Source of the DNA: Streptomyces sp. NBC_01351
Lineage (GTDB): Bacteria; Actinomycetota; Actinomycetes; Streptomycetales; Streptomycetaceae
Reading direction: 5' to 3'
Length of the DNA: 64,000 nucleotides
Assembly: GCF_036237315.1 (NCBI RefSeq)
Contig: NZ_CP108357.1
Location: forward strand, 124,001 to 188,000
Positions within the stretch are counted from its first letter, which is position 1; every line of letters starts with the position of its first letter. The translations under genes and the position numbers were made by a program. Below, in pieces: positions 25,066 through 32,156 of this stretch. The notes beneath the pieces were generated by a model. The model had not been told where the DNA came from. It made no database searches and saw nothing but the letters and a program-made list of their open reading frames with translations.

Positions 25066-25094
25066 CTGGGGTGCTAACGGCGTTAGCACCCCAG
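25066..25094. repeat. parS-like palindrome 1
   Basis: 14-base arms (CTGGGGTGCTAACG and its inverse) around a central G. The core GTGCTAACGGCGTTAGCAC at 25071-25089 is shared with the other sites near parAB. It sits between the sigma-partner gene and the bL12-CTD gene. Confidence 0.8.
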
Positions 25095-25158
25095 CGCGTC
25101 AAAAGGCGTCGAACCCGCCCGGATGGCCGGGCGGGCTCGGTTGTGTGGTGCCTTGGTG

Positions 25159-25186
25159 CTAGTGCTGCGAAGCGGAAGTTCCGCCG
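25159..25186 (+). repeat. Direct repeat flanking the bL12-CTD gene, left copy
   Basis: CTAGTGCTGCGAAGCGGAAG then TTCCGCCG, matching 25 of 28 bases at 25598-25625. It contains the palindrome GCGGAAGTTCCGC (25172-25184). Confidence 0.65.
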
Positions 25187-25290
25187 CACTGTTGAAGACG
25201 AGGCTGCCGCCGCCGACCAGCGATGATGGCGTGAGGAACGCTGTGCAAACCACCGACAGGGCGTCCGTCGCAAAGCCATAGGGTTCGAGC

Positions 25291-25575
25291 ATGGAATCCG
25301 TACTGCTGTCCGCCGCCCTTGTGCTCGTTGTCCTGCTCTTTCTGTCGTCCCCGGCGGGGAAGATCGTGAGTGTCGAGCGGCGGCTTGCCCGTCTGGAGCG
25401 GAAGATGGATCTGCTGCTCGGCCACCTCGGTGTGGAGGAGCCGCAGATACCCGGCATGGAGCGGGTGCATGAACTGATCCGGCAGGGTAAGAAGATCGAG
25501 GCCATCAAGGTGTATCGACAGCTCACCGGCGAAGGGCTCAAGGAGGCCAAGGACGCTGTGGAGCGGATGAGCTGA
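25291..25575 (+). CDS. Membrane-anchored protein with ribosomal bL12 C-terminal domain
   Basis: A 94-residue protein. Residues 1-24 form one transmembrane helix (MESVLLSAALVLVVLLFLSS) with a short basic/coiled segment after it (SVERRLARLERKMDLLLGHLG), so the C-terminus is likely cytoplasmic. Residues ~65-93 (LIRQGKKIEAIKVYRQLTGEGLKEAKDAVERM) match the conserved surface of the bL12 (L7/L12) C-terminal domain: KKIEAIKVxRxxTGxGLKEAKDxVE. In the ribosome that surface contacts translation factors; in such small bacterial membrane proteins its partner is unknown. The gene is flanked on both sides by nearly identical 28-base repeats, so it may be a mobile cassette. Confidence 0.8.
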   Translation: MESVLLSAALVLVVLLFLSSPAGKIVSVERRLARLERKMDLLLGHLGVEEPQIPGMERVHELIRQGKKIEAIKVYRQLTGEGLKEAKDAVERMS

Positions 25576-25597
25576 CCAGCAGTAGCGCCCGCCGTTT

Positions 25598-25625
25598 CTA
25601 GCGCTGCGCCGCGGAAGTTCCGCCG
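25598..25625 (+). repeat. Direct repeat flanking the bL12-CTD gene, right copy
   Basis: CTAGCGCTGCGCCGCGGAAG then TTCCGCCG, 25 of 28 bases identical to 25159-25186. It begins 22 bases after the gene's stop. Confidence 0.65.
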
Positions 25626-25802
25626 ATGGCCATCGGCTCGCCGTGCATGGTGCTTGATCCTGATGATCGGTGCGTGTTGGAGGACCGGGTACGCGCGCAT
25701 ACGCGGTGGCGCCGCAGACGCAATCGGCGGGCTAGGCCGACGGCTTGCGGCGGGCCAGCACCCGGGCGCCCACCAGCAGCGGCGCAGCCGGCGGCGCCCC
25801 CG

Positions 25803-25849
25803 CTCGCATGGCTTGGGTGCTAACGGCGTTAGCACCCAAGCCATGCGAG
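25803..25849. repeat. parS-like palindrome 2 (47-bp perfect dyad)
   Basis: Perfect 23-base arms centred on 25826, with the shared core at 25817-25835 and the arms extended to CTCGCATGGCTTGG. It lies about 50 bases past the parB stop, so it may also serve as the terminator of parAB. Confidence 0.85.
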
Positions 25850-25897
25850 AGCCCGCGCAGTGAAACCTGCACGGGCTCATGCCGGTTCCGTACCAGG

Positions 25898-26908
25898 CTA
25901 GTCGTTGCCATGGGCGGCAAGAAGGCGCTCCAGGAGCACCTCACGCTGCGCGAGGTCCATCTTCTCGAAGACGAGGTCGGCGACCTTGTGACCGTCGTCC
26001 CAAGGTTCCCGGACCCTAGGACTGGTCGGCTGAGGGATGTGTGTTGTCTCGGTGGCGGCACTCTCGACGTCCACGGACGAGGGCAGGCCCCCTGAAGGCG
26101 GGGACACTTGCACTGGGTCGGCTGCGGTGGCCGCAGCCGGGGTGCTAACGGCGTTAGCACCCTTGGCGGTCTGGGTCTGCTTACGCTGCTTGGTCCGAGC
26201 CCGCTTCTCGAGGGCTTCCTCGACCGCCTCCTGCTGCTGCTGCGCAGGCAGCTGCCCGACGTTCCGCGCGATCTCTACCGGAAGGCTGCGGTTCTCAACA
26301 GCGGTCTGGAGTTCCGGGGTCAGCTTCAACAGGGCAATGCGCTGGGTCACCCACGGGCTGGACTTACCCAGGGCGCGCGCGACGGCACGCTGGGATCCGT
26401 GTACGGCAACGAGGCGCTCAAGGGCTTTCGCCTCGTCTAGCGGATCCAGGCTCTCGTGCTGAACGGCTGCGGTGAGGGCGGTCTCCAGGAGGGTGTCGGC
26501 GCTCTCGGCAAGGGAGTTGTCGACGTGCACCGGCACGTCGTCCAGGCCTGCGAGCCGCGCGGCGGCAAGGCGTCTGTTGCCGTCCACGACGACGAACGCG
26601 GCACGGCCGAGATTCGACTGACCCGGGTGTGCTTCGAGGAACGCCATCTTGGTGACGATGGTGAGGGGCTGGATGATTCCACGCGAGGCCAGGCTGTCCG
26701 CGAGGTCCTCGACGGACCGGAGCTCCACACGAGGGTTATACGGGTTGTGTGCCAGAGCCTCCAAAGGCACACGGCGGGTCTCTTGCTGGCTGATGGCCGG
26801 CTCAGCGTCCTGCCCCGAGAACCGGGCGAAGCTGGCAGCCCGGCTGCTCATTGGCTGAGCGACCGCGTCGAACGTGGGGGAGTCCCCCAGCATGTCCGCC
26901 TTGCTCAT
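25898..26908 (-). CDS. parB: ParB-family partition protein
   Basis: A 336-residue protein; ATG 26908 overlaps the parA stop (ATGA). The N-terminal arm is ~1-45. The ParB/Srx nuclease-like domain is RRVPLEALAHNPYNPR (residues 45-60), DLADSLASRGIIQPLTIV, and VVVDGNRRLAAARLAG (108-121; GNRR replaces the usual GERR box). The HTH domain is EAKALERLVAVHGSQRAVARALGKSSPWVTQRIALLKL, followed by VEIARNVGQLPAQQQQEAV, a long linker and a C-terminal dimerisation-like helix (VADLVFEKMDLAQREVLLERLLAAHGND). It should bind parS and load a partition complex. A parS-like palindrome is embedded in its own coding sequence, translated within GANAVSTP. Confidence 0.9.
   Translation of the reverse strand: MSKADMLGDSPTFDAVAQPMSSRAASFARFSGQDAEPAISQQETRRVPLEALAHNPYNPRVELRSVEDLADSLASRGIIQPLTIVTKMAFLEAHPGQSNLGRAAFVVVDGNRRLAAARLAGLDDVPVHVDNSLAESADTLLETALTAAVQHESLDPLDEAKALERLVAVHGSQRAVARALGKSSPWVTQRIALLKLTPELQTAVENRSLPVEIARNVGQLPAQQQQEAVEEALEKRARTKQRKQTQTAKGANAVSTPAAATAADPVQVSPPSGGLPSSVDVESAATETTHIPQPTSPRVREPWDDGHKVADLVFEKMDLAQREVLLERLLAAHGND
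26142..26160. repeat. parS-like palindrome 3 (inside parB)
   Basis: An exact copy of the core GTGCTAACGGCGTTAGCAC within the linker-coding part of parB. Conserving a 19-base dyad in a coding linker implies selection for the DNA site. Confidence 0.8.
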
Positions 26909-28062
26909 GCGATCTTCACCCCTCGTGCGATCTGCCGCATCTGGTGGGACTGCTCGCAGTCGGGCGCGTAGTCCAACAGCGGGCGCTGCTTGCGGACGGC
27001 CTCGCGCTGTTCCTTCACGTCTGGAACGACGGCGAGGACCGGGGGAGTACCCAGCGACTTCCACTTGTCGAGTGACGATGTCGCGATGTAGCCGCGGCGG
27101 CTGTCGAACTTGTTGACCACGAGACCGAGCTGCTCGATGGAGATGTCGAAGTCTCGGGAGAGGGAGTCGATCTGCTGGATGAGCATCCCGTACGCCTGCG
27201 CTGAGGTGTCTTCGGCTTCCACGGGGATGATGAGGCCTGAGGCTCCGGGCTTTTCCTCGTCGCGCTGGCGGCCGAAGGTGAGGGCCGCGTCCATGGCAAG
27301 GCCGAGGCTGGGCGGGGAGTCCACGACGATGACGTCGAAGTGTTCCTCCAGCGGGGCGATGGCGCGCTCGAGTGCAGCGTGGCGCGGACCCCTGAACATC
27401 GTGAGACCCGAGTCGAGGAGGAACGCGTCGAAGGCTGCGGGAAGGATCCGCAGTCGTCCGCCAAACCGGTTGCCCTCTATGGCAACGGTGAGGTCGAGGA
27501 GCGGTTGCTTGACCAGCTCGCGGTGCAGCATGTGCGTGATGAGGCTCTCCTCACCGGCAGGGATGGCGGTCAGGCCGAGCTGGTGGGTGAGGTGGCCTTG
27601 CGGGTCATAGTCCACAAGTAGGACGCGCAGGCCGTCCTCGGCCAGGGCCTCGGCGAGGCCGGCGGAGACGGCGGTCTTGCCGACGCCGCCCTTCTGGTTA
27701 CAGACGACGATTCGCCGCGTGATGCCCTGGGATCCGGCAGGGTTGTCGGCAAGCCAGAGAACGACGGACTGCGCCAGCCCTTGGATGTAGGAGACGCCGC
27801 GGTGGCGGCAGTCTGCCTTGAAGTCCTCGTAGAGGCCCTCGGGGAGGTAGGTGCCGAACGAGTCGGCTCCTGCTGTGTTGACGGCGGGAAGCTCGTCCGG
27901 GCAGTCACGCCAGGCCTGGATGCCGGAGGCGACCGCGTCCTGCATATCGGTCTGGAGCTGCGCTGCACGGACCTTGAGGGCTTGCTGAAGGTGAGCGGGC
28001 AGCTTGGAGACGAGCTTCTCCCGCTCAGCTCCCGAGTTCGGAGATGACATGCACGGCAGCAT
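26905..28062 (-). CDS. parA: ParA-family partition ATPase with N-terminal extension
   Basis: About 385 residues (ATG 28062; ATG 28050 is an alternative, and neither has a good ribosome site, so it may be leaderless). Residues ~1-110 form a helical extension (KLPAHLQQALKVRAAQLQTDMQDAVASGIQAW ... GLYEDFKADCRHRGVSYIQGLAQSVVLWL) not present in minimal ParA. The deviant Walker A RIVVCNQKGGVGKTAVSAGL is at ~117-136, VLLVDYDPQGHLTHQLG gives Walker A', and FDVIVVDSPPSLGLAMDAAL is Walker B. C-terminal features DSLSRDFDISIEQLGLVVNKFDSRRGY fit the family. It drives segregation of ParB-parS complexes and is co-transcribed with parB. The extension may bind DNA for autoregulation. Confidence 0.9.
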   Translation of the reverse strand: MLPCMSSPNSGAEREKLVSKLPAHLQQALKVRAAQLQTDMQDAVASGIQAWRDCPDELPAVNTAGADSFGTYLPEGLYEDFKADCRHRGVSYIQGLAQSVVLWLADNPAGSQGITRRIVVCNQKGGVGKTAVSAGLAEALAEDGLRVLLVDYDPQGHLTHQLGLTAIPAGEESLITHMLHRELVKQPLLDLTVAIEGNRFGGRLRILPAAFDAFLLDSGLTMFRGPRHAALERAIAPLEEHFDVIVVDSPPSLGLAMDAALTFGRQRDEEKPGASGLIIPVEAEDTSAQAYGMLIQQIDSLSRDFDISIEQLGLVVNKFDSRRGYIATSSLDKWKSLGTPPVLAVVPDVKEQREAVRKQRPLLDYAPDCEQSHQMRQIARGVKIA

Positions 28063-28134
28063 ACTGCCGCCACCCGTGGTTTAGACGATCCGTTAGGTGC
28101 GTTTTGCCGATTTCCAGCGTTAGTTGCTGATCTT

Positions 28135-28182
28135 GCGCTAACGCCGTTAGCACCACAGGTGTGGTGCTAACGGCGTTAGCAC
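28135..28182. repeat. parS-like palindromes 4 and 5 (upstream of parA)
   Basis: Site 4 (28135-28153) has one changed arm base (GCGCTAACGCCGTTAGCAC) and site 5 (28164-28182) is an exact core. They face each other across CACAGGTGTG, so the whole 48 bases is itself nearly palindromic. Degenerate half sites (CCGTTAGGTGCG at 28090, GCGTTAGTTGC at 28118) lie nearer parA. Their position suggests autoregulation as well as centromere function. Confidence 0.8.
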
Positions 28183-28263
28183 CACGAGTGAACGTCGGTC
28201 CGGTGCACGGTCCACCTCCAGCGAACACCTGCAGAACCACACCTCGATGGCGAGCATTGACCC

Positions 28264-28437
28264 ATGCCGAAGACACTGAAGTTCACCGGTGAAGACAAGA
28301 ACATGACCCTGGAAGAACTCGAAGCGTTCGTGAAAGCAGCACGAGCAGCCGACGCGCCTGGCGACAGCAACGTCAGCGCCACCCTGAGCACGACCGGGAA
28401 GATCAAGGAGATAGAGGTCGAGCTTCCAAGCTCTTAG
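28264..28437 (+). CDS. Small conserved hypothetical protein (57 aa)
   Basis: MPKTLKFTGEDKNMTLEELEAFVKAARAADAPGDSNVSATLSTTGKIKEIEVELPSS, read from ATG 28264 to TAG 28437 (given here in its recognisable parts: KFTGEDKNMTLEEL, AFVKAAR, GKIKEIEVE). From memory, proteins of this form are frequent on actinobacterial plasmids and phages, with unknown function. It is transcribed divergently from parA, with two parS-like sites in its promoter region and another just past its stop. It may therefore be controlled by ParB and could be part of the partition cassette. Confidence 0.6.
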   Translation: MPKTLKFTGEDKNMTLEELEAFVKAARAADAPGDSNVSATLSTTGKIKEIEVELPSS

Positions 28438-28476
28438 CCGCTCCGCCTTAACCGCGTCGAGGCGCCAGCGGGCTGG

Positions 28477-28509
28477 TCAGGGGGTGCTTACGGCGTAAGC
28501 ACCCCCTGA
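28477..28509. repeat. parS-like palindrome 6 (variant)
   Basis: The core GTGCTTACGGCGTAAGCAC (28484-28502) differs from the others by a symmetric A-to-T/T-to-A change. The arms extend to TCAGGGG. It follows the 57-aa gene, so it could also act as a terminator. Confidence 0.65.
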
Positions 28510-28517
28510 AACGCAAG

Positions 28518-28556
28518 GGCCCGGATTCCTGCGGTGTCACCGCAGGAATCCGGGCC
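28518..28556. terminator. Bidirectional hairpin terminator
   Basis: Perfect 19-base arms beginning GGCCCGGATTCCTGCGGTG around a single T. It lies between the rightward 57-aa gene and the leftward genes that end at 28611, and so separates the partition region from the transfer region. Confidence 0.85.
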
Positions 28557-28610
28557 TTCGTATGTGCACGGGTGGTTCAGCTGGCGAAAAGTGGCAGACG
28601 GACGGGCCTG

Positions 28611-29180
28611 CTACCCAAGGTTCTTGGTCCGGTCAACGGGTCTCGGTCGCCCGGCAGCGCAGCCATGCACGGACAGGCGAGCGGGCTGCAGGGAGTGCCG
28701 GGAGTAGGTCGTCGAGCTCTCGGATCTACTCCTGTCCGTGCCATTCGGGATCACACAACTCGGCGTCACAGACAGGGCAGCCGAGCACCTCGTCGGCGAC
28801 CTCGCCAGGGTCCTCTCCAGAACCGCCGCAGTACGGACACAGCGTGTACCGATGGTCAACCGGGGCCGGATGGGAAGCCCGCTTTGGAGGATGGCCAGAC
28901 CCCGGACACCAAGCTCACGCAGCACGGCGTCAGCGCCGGCGACGTGGGTGAGGGGCGTGGTGTCGGGTTGGTGGTCGGCGAGCATGCGGTAGGCGGTGGC
29001 CCACGCCAGCGTGGTGCGGTCGATTTCGGGGCCGGGTAGTCCGCTGGCCCAGATGTCGGTCGGGTCGGTTCGGGCGGCGCGCCCGGGGGCGCTGTGGGGG
29101 AGATTCAGGGTTTCGAGGACGGTTCGGGCTGCGGTCAGGAGGTGGACCTGGCGGCTTACGGGCAGGTTGGTCTGGCTCAC
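28611..29180 (-). CDS. Hypothetical protein, 3' part possibly frameshifted
   Basis: The GTG start at 29180 overlaps the stop of the upstream gene (GTGA). The first ~110 residues look genuine: VSRQVHLLTAARTVLETLNLPHS, DPTDIWASGLPGPEIDRTTLAWATAYRMLADH, GADAVLRELGVRGL. After that the codon bias collapses in this frame, while a different frame (28726 to about 28905) encodes a credible zinc-ribbon sequence with HRYTLCPYCGGSGEDPG, GCPVCDAELCDPEWHGQE. Either the protein ends elsewhere through an indel, or a second short gene without an ordinary start codon overlaps. I recognise no family for the N-terminal part. Confidence 0.5.
   Translation of the reverse strand: MSQTNLPVSRQVHLLTAARTVLETLNLPHSAPGRAARTDPTDIWASGLPGPEIDRTTLAWATAYRMLADHQPDTTPLTHVAGADAVLRELGVRGLAILQSGLPIRPRLTIGTRCVRTAAVLERTLARSPTRCSAALSVTPSCVIPNGTDRSRSESSTTYSRHSLQPARLSVHGCAAGRPRPVDRTKNLG
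28726..28905 (-). other. Zinc-ribbon-like reading frame without clear start
   Basis: The minus-strand frame ending at TAG 28726 reads RYTLCPYCGGSGEDPG...EVLGCPVCDAELCDPEWHGQE. The two CxxC pairs and strong third-position GC look genuine, but no ATG, GTG or TTG precedes them before an in-frame stop. It overlaps the 3' part of the gene at 28611-29180 and is best explained by a frameshift between the two. Confidence 0.4.
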
Positions 29181-30034
29181 GCATTGCCCCTGTCTCGGGC
29201 GGTGGCGGCGAGGGCACGGCAACGGACCAGGGCGCGGCGCTCGGTCCAGGCGGTGGCCGCGGTGGTGGGGTGGGTGCCGCGCAGGGCTTGGGTGTAGAGC
29301 CAGCGGTCGCGCTGTTCGTCGGAGGCGGGGGAGGCGTATCCGGCGTCGGTAAGGGCCTGCCACGTGGTGGCGTTGTGCGGGGCCTGGCAGGTCGTGCACA
29401 GCGGCTGGGTGATGGGCGGGTTGTCGGACATCTGGCAGCCGGGGCTGCACGTCCAGGCAGGGGTGCAGCCGCAGCCGAAGCACGCGGCGGGGTCGATGCC
29501 GCCGGGCTTGCGGAGCTTGTAGAGGCTGACGCGGTAGGCGTCGACGGAGGGCCAGCGGGTGTGGCAGTGGCGGCAGGTGCGGACGCGGGAGTAGCCGGAG
29601 CGGCCTGGGGTGCTGGCGATGTCGCTGGTCCGGCTTGCCCGTCCGCAGACCGGGCACTGCTCCTGGACCGCGACGTCCTCGGCCTCCAGCCAGTCGACCG
29701 AGACCAGGGTGATGGGCAGGGCGTGCTCGGCGTCAGTACCGGTCAGTTCGGTGTGCCACGGGCAGTAGCCGTCGCGGGGGACCGCTCGGGCCCACGTCTT
29801 CTTCACGCCGAACGGGATCAACTCGTCGAGTTCACGGCCGGGGAGGATTCGCTGGCCGTAGACGAGTCGGTACTGCGCGGCAGTGACGGCGAGGATGCTG
29901 CGCTCGTCCGGGTGTCCGAGCATGAGGAGTGTGCCGCAGTCCTCCTCGATGGCGACGACAGGAATGCCGTAGAGGCGGGTGAAGCCCTTCGCCGTGCTCA
30001 GCGGGAAGGCCTCGGTGTTGGTGAGCGTGGTCAT
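29177..30034 (-). CDS. Hypothetical multi-zinc-knuckle protein
   Basis: A 285-residue protein. ATG 30034 (MTTLTNTEAF) follows GGAG by eight bases. The N-terminal ~110 residues look globular (RLYGIPVVAIEEDCGTLLMLGHPDERSILAVTAAQYRLVYGQRILPG). The middle contains CPVCGRAS...CRHCHTRWPS and the later part CFGCGCTPAWTCSPGCQMS...PLCTTCQAPH, i.e. several CxxC pairs that should bind two or three zinc ions. The C-terminus is helical (WTERRALVRCRALAATARD). No family is recalled. Being coupled to the next gene and placed among plasmid maintenance and transfer genes, it is likely a plasmid accessory protein. Confidence 0.6.
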   Translation of the reverse strand: MTTLTNTEAFPLSTAKGFTRLYGIPVVAIEEDCGTLLMLGHPDERSILAVTAAQYRLVYGQRILPGRELDELIPFGVKKTWARAVPRDGYCPWHTELTGTDAEHALPITLVSVDWLEAEDVAVQEQCPVCGRASRTSDIASTPGRSGYSRVRTCRHCHTRWPSVDAYRVSLYKLRKPGGIDPAACFGCGCTPAWTCSPGCQMSDNPPITQPLCTTCQAPHNATTWQALTDAGYASPASDEQRDRWLYTQALRGTHPTTAATAWTERRALVRCRALAATARDRGNA

Positions 30035-30131
30035 GAATGTGACTCCGTTCGACACGCGGGTCAGGGGTGGTTGGCGTCGCGGAATGCAGGCTGTCTCTGG
30101 CGTAACCGGCCCTGGGGGCGGGTGCCTCCGG

Positions 30132-30524
30132 TCAGGGCCGGGCCCACATCCACTGGTCGAGTTCGTAGGCGGCGAGCTGGGTGACGCCGATGATGGCTCG
30201 CTCGCCCCACTCGTCCTCGACGGTGACGCGGCCGTGGTCGCTTCGCAGGCGGCGGACGACGTAGAGCATGCCGGGCCGGTCGTCGTGACCTCCGGGGTCT
30301 TCCTGACGGCTTAGGTCGTCGTGGTCGTTGGGCCTCAGGGCCCAGACCTGGCCGGCCTCCGCCAGGACGAAGGGATCGCTGTTCAGGACTGCGCGGCACA
30401 CCGCGTCGTACGCGGCCGACTCGGGGATGTGGTCCTCGGTGACGAGTTCGGTGACGCAGGCGGCAATGAACTCCGCTGCCTTGTAGGGGCCGATGAGCTG
30501 GTCGATGGGCAGGGCGGCGTGCAT
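30132..30524 (-). CDS. Hypothetical protein (130 aa)
   Basis: MHAALPIDQLIGPYKAAEFIAACVTELVTEDHIPESAAYDAVCRAVL..., ATG at 30524 preceded by CGGAGGTTCCAC (good ribosome site). The second half (GMLYVVRRLRSDHGRVTVEDEWGERAIIGVTQLAAYELDQWMW) is a beta-alpha unit. It has no catalytic, metal or membrane motifs. Bias and start signals support a real gene. It belongs to the leftward cluster of small genes between the transfer ATPase and parAB. Function is unknown. Confidence 0.6.
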   Translation of the reverse strand: MHAALPIDQLIGPYKAAEFIAACVTELVTEDHIPESAAYDAVCRAVLNSDPFVLAEAGQVWALRPNDHDDLSRQEDPGGHDDRPGMLYVVRRLRSDHGRVTVEDEWGERAIIGVTQLAAYELDQWMWARP

Positions 30525-30695
30525 GTGGAACCTCCGGTTCGGCTGGGCTCACGGGTGTGAGGGGGCACCGCTCCTGCCTCGGCCCGCAGGGATGGGCCGA
30601 GGCAGCACGGAGATCCGTCACGGACTAGAGCTCGGTCAGCGCCTCGATCGGGACCTCGTATCGGCCAAGGACCGGGCGGGTCGTCGGGTCGGGAG

Positions 30696-30938
30696 TCAGC
30701 GCGTTCGGCGGGTCCGGCGGAGCCGGGCGACCCACGGCCGCAGCCGGTCCACGAGCGTGGGGTGGGTGTGCCGCCAGGCGCTGCGGGCCAGGCCGTGGTC
30801 GACGGCGAAGCTCCGAGTGGCTCCGCAGGTGCACGTCCAGGCGTACGGCTCGAGGAGGGTGTCGTCGCGGGTGGCGGTGACCGTGACCTGGGTGCCGTCG
30901 TGGCGTCCGTGGTAGGTGCCGATCCAGAGCTGGTTCAT
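30696..30938 (-). CDS. Small hypothetical protein (80 aa)
   Basis: MNQLWIGTYHGRHDGTQVTVTATRDDTLLEPYAWTCTCGATRSFAVDHGLA... with a CxCG knuckle in WTCTCGATRSF and a very basic C-terminus (RLRPWVARLRRTRRTR). ATG 30938 is preferred to an upstream ATG at 30962, because the protein's conserved-looking part begins there. Beyond its stop another frame ending PTTRPVLGRYEVPIEALTEL (to 30625) shows good codon bias but no clear start; it might be a short downstream gene or a frame-shifted extension. Function is unknown. Confidence 0.5.
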   Translation of the reverse strand: MNQLWIGTYHGRHDGTQVTVTATRDDTLLEPYAWTCTCGATRSFAVDHGLARSAWRHTHPTLVDRLRPWVARLRRTRRTR

Positions 30939-31013
30939 GGGAGTCCGTTCACATCGGGACACGCCCTGGGCGGCGCGCCAGACAGGAGAAGCGGGCGGGT
31001 GTGGGCTGTCGGG

Positions 31014-31360
31014 TCAGCGCTGGAGCGGGTGCACGTCGTCGGGGGTGTCGTCGGCCGGCAGGGCGGCCGGGAGCTGGATGTGCGGCTCGATCTGGTGACC
31101 GGCGTTGTGGATGTGCGTGAAGATCTCCGGGCACAGACTCAGGACGCGCGGCGCGAAGGCGGAGGCGGCGCTCCAGGCGAGGACGGCGAGCCCGGACAGA
31201 AGTTGGAGCGCTTCCGCCGCACCCGCGCCATCACCTGCTCCAGGTACCGGGAAGCCGGCGCTGGGGCAGCGGGGACCGGGGATGGTAGGGCGCGGGCGGC
31301 CGATCCTGCGGCGGGGCGGGGAACGAGCACGATGAACCCTTCCGTCTCGGTGGAGTGCAC
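31014..31360 (-). pseudogene. Hypothetical gene with a probable frameshift
   Basis: From GTG 31360 the frame VHSTETEGFIVLVPRPAAG...SRYLEQVMARVRRKR has clean codon bias, but ends at 31139 after an implausible Pro/Ser tail. At about 31195-31215 good bias switches to another frame, which continues LQLLSGLAVLAWSAASAFAPRVL, THIHNAGHQIEPHIQLPA, TPDDVHPLQR to a stop at 31014. The second frame has no start codon near the switch. The parts joined give a protein of about 115 residues with one hydrophobic segment. It is an indel in the gene or in the sequence; a programmed shift is possible but there is no obvious slippery heptamer. Confidence 0.5.
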
Positions 31361-31488
31361 GTGGTTGCGCCCGCCGCCCCTCAGGTACGGGGCTGCGGGC
31401 GCGGGTTGAGCGTGTAGGCCTGTCGGCCTGTCCGGGCACCGGCCCGGCCGCCCGTGTGCGGGGCGGCCGGGCCGGTGGCCAGCTGGGG

Positions 31489-31824
31489 TCACAGGGCGGC
31501 GGAGAGGACGCCGAGGATGAGGGCGGCCGCGCTGCCGAGGACGAGGGCGGCGCCGGCGGAGGCCCAGAAGGGGTGCCCCGTGCCCTTGGGGTCGCGAAGG
31601 TCGCTGAGCCCGTCCGCGATGCGCGCGTGCATCGCGATCAGCGGGCCCAGGGCGGCGTACCAGCGGCCGAGGCGGTCGACCTGGCCGGCGGCTTCGTCGT
31701 CGGGTATGTGCCCGCCGTGAAGGGCGAGGCGGTGGGCGTCGCCCACGGCGGCCAGGTCGTCGAGCTGATGGACGACGGGGCTGGTGGTGCGGCAGACGGT
31801 ACAGCGGTAGACGTAGCGGCGCAC
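31489..31824 (-). CDS. Small membrane protein with N-terminal CxxC
   Basis: A 111-residue protein starting at GTG 31824 (RRYVYRCTVCRTTSPVV), about nine bases after AGGAG. A lone CxxC near the N-terminus and an invariant-looking LGRWYAALGPLIAMHARIADGLSDL segment precede one C-terminal transmembrane helix (WASAGAALVLGSAAALILGVLSAAL). It is predicted to be tail-anchored with its N-terminus in the cytoplasm. Similar small tail-anchored proteins occur in Streptomyces conjugative plasmids near spread genes. A possible hairpin (GCCCCGCC/GGCGGGGC, 31870-31899) separates it from the upstream genes. Confidence 0.55.
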   Translation of the reverse strand: MRRYVYRCTVCRTTSPVVHQLDDLAAVGDAHRLALHGGHIPDDEAAGQVDRLGRWYAALGPLIAMHARIADGLSDLRDPKGTGHPFWASAGAALVLGSAAALILGVLSAAL

Positions 31825-31974
31825 GGGCTGTGTCTCCTGGAGGCTGGGGTTTGGGCAGGACAGTGCGACGCCCCGCCGGGAAGGGTCTCCAGGCGGGGCG
31901 CGGGGTTGAGCTTGGGTTTGGTGTGGCTGCTGCCTTCTACGCGTTCTCGCGGCTGGCCATCTGGTGCGTGTGGC

Positions 31975-32139
31975 TCAGTTGTTGATCTGCCTGCGCACGT
32001 CGGCGACCATGCGGAGGATTTGGTGTGCCATGTCGGCGATCGCCTGGAGCTGCCGGTCCACGTCCTCCGGGTTCTGCCCGGTGAAGGAGAACGAACGGTC
32101 GTCGTTGCTCGGCTTGGGGTCGGTGAACGAGAACGACAC
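31975..32139 (-). CDS. Small helical protein (54 aa)
   Basis: VSFSFTDPKPSNDDRSFSFTGQNPEDVDRQLQAIADMAHQILRMVADVRRQINN in its recognisable parts: a repeated SFSFT motif, then one long helix (VDRQLQAIADMAHQILRMVADVRRQI). GTG 32139 is chosen because GGAG lies six bases upstream; the open frame continues into the preceding gene's end without bias. The gene is 17 bases after the upstream stop, so it is probably co-transcribed with the TraB-like ATPase gene. It is too short for assignment; the helix could mediate oligomerisation. Confidence 0.5.
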   Translation of the reverse strand: MSFSFTDPKPSNDDRSFSFTGQNPEDVDRQLQAIADMAHQILRMVADVRRQINN

Positions 32140-32156
32140 GGGCAGCTCCAGCCGGT

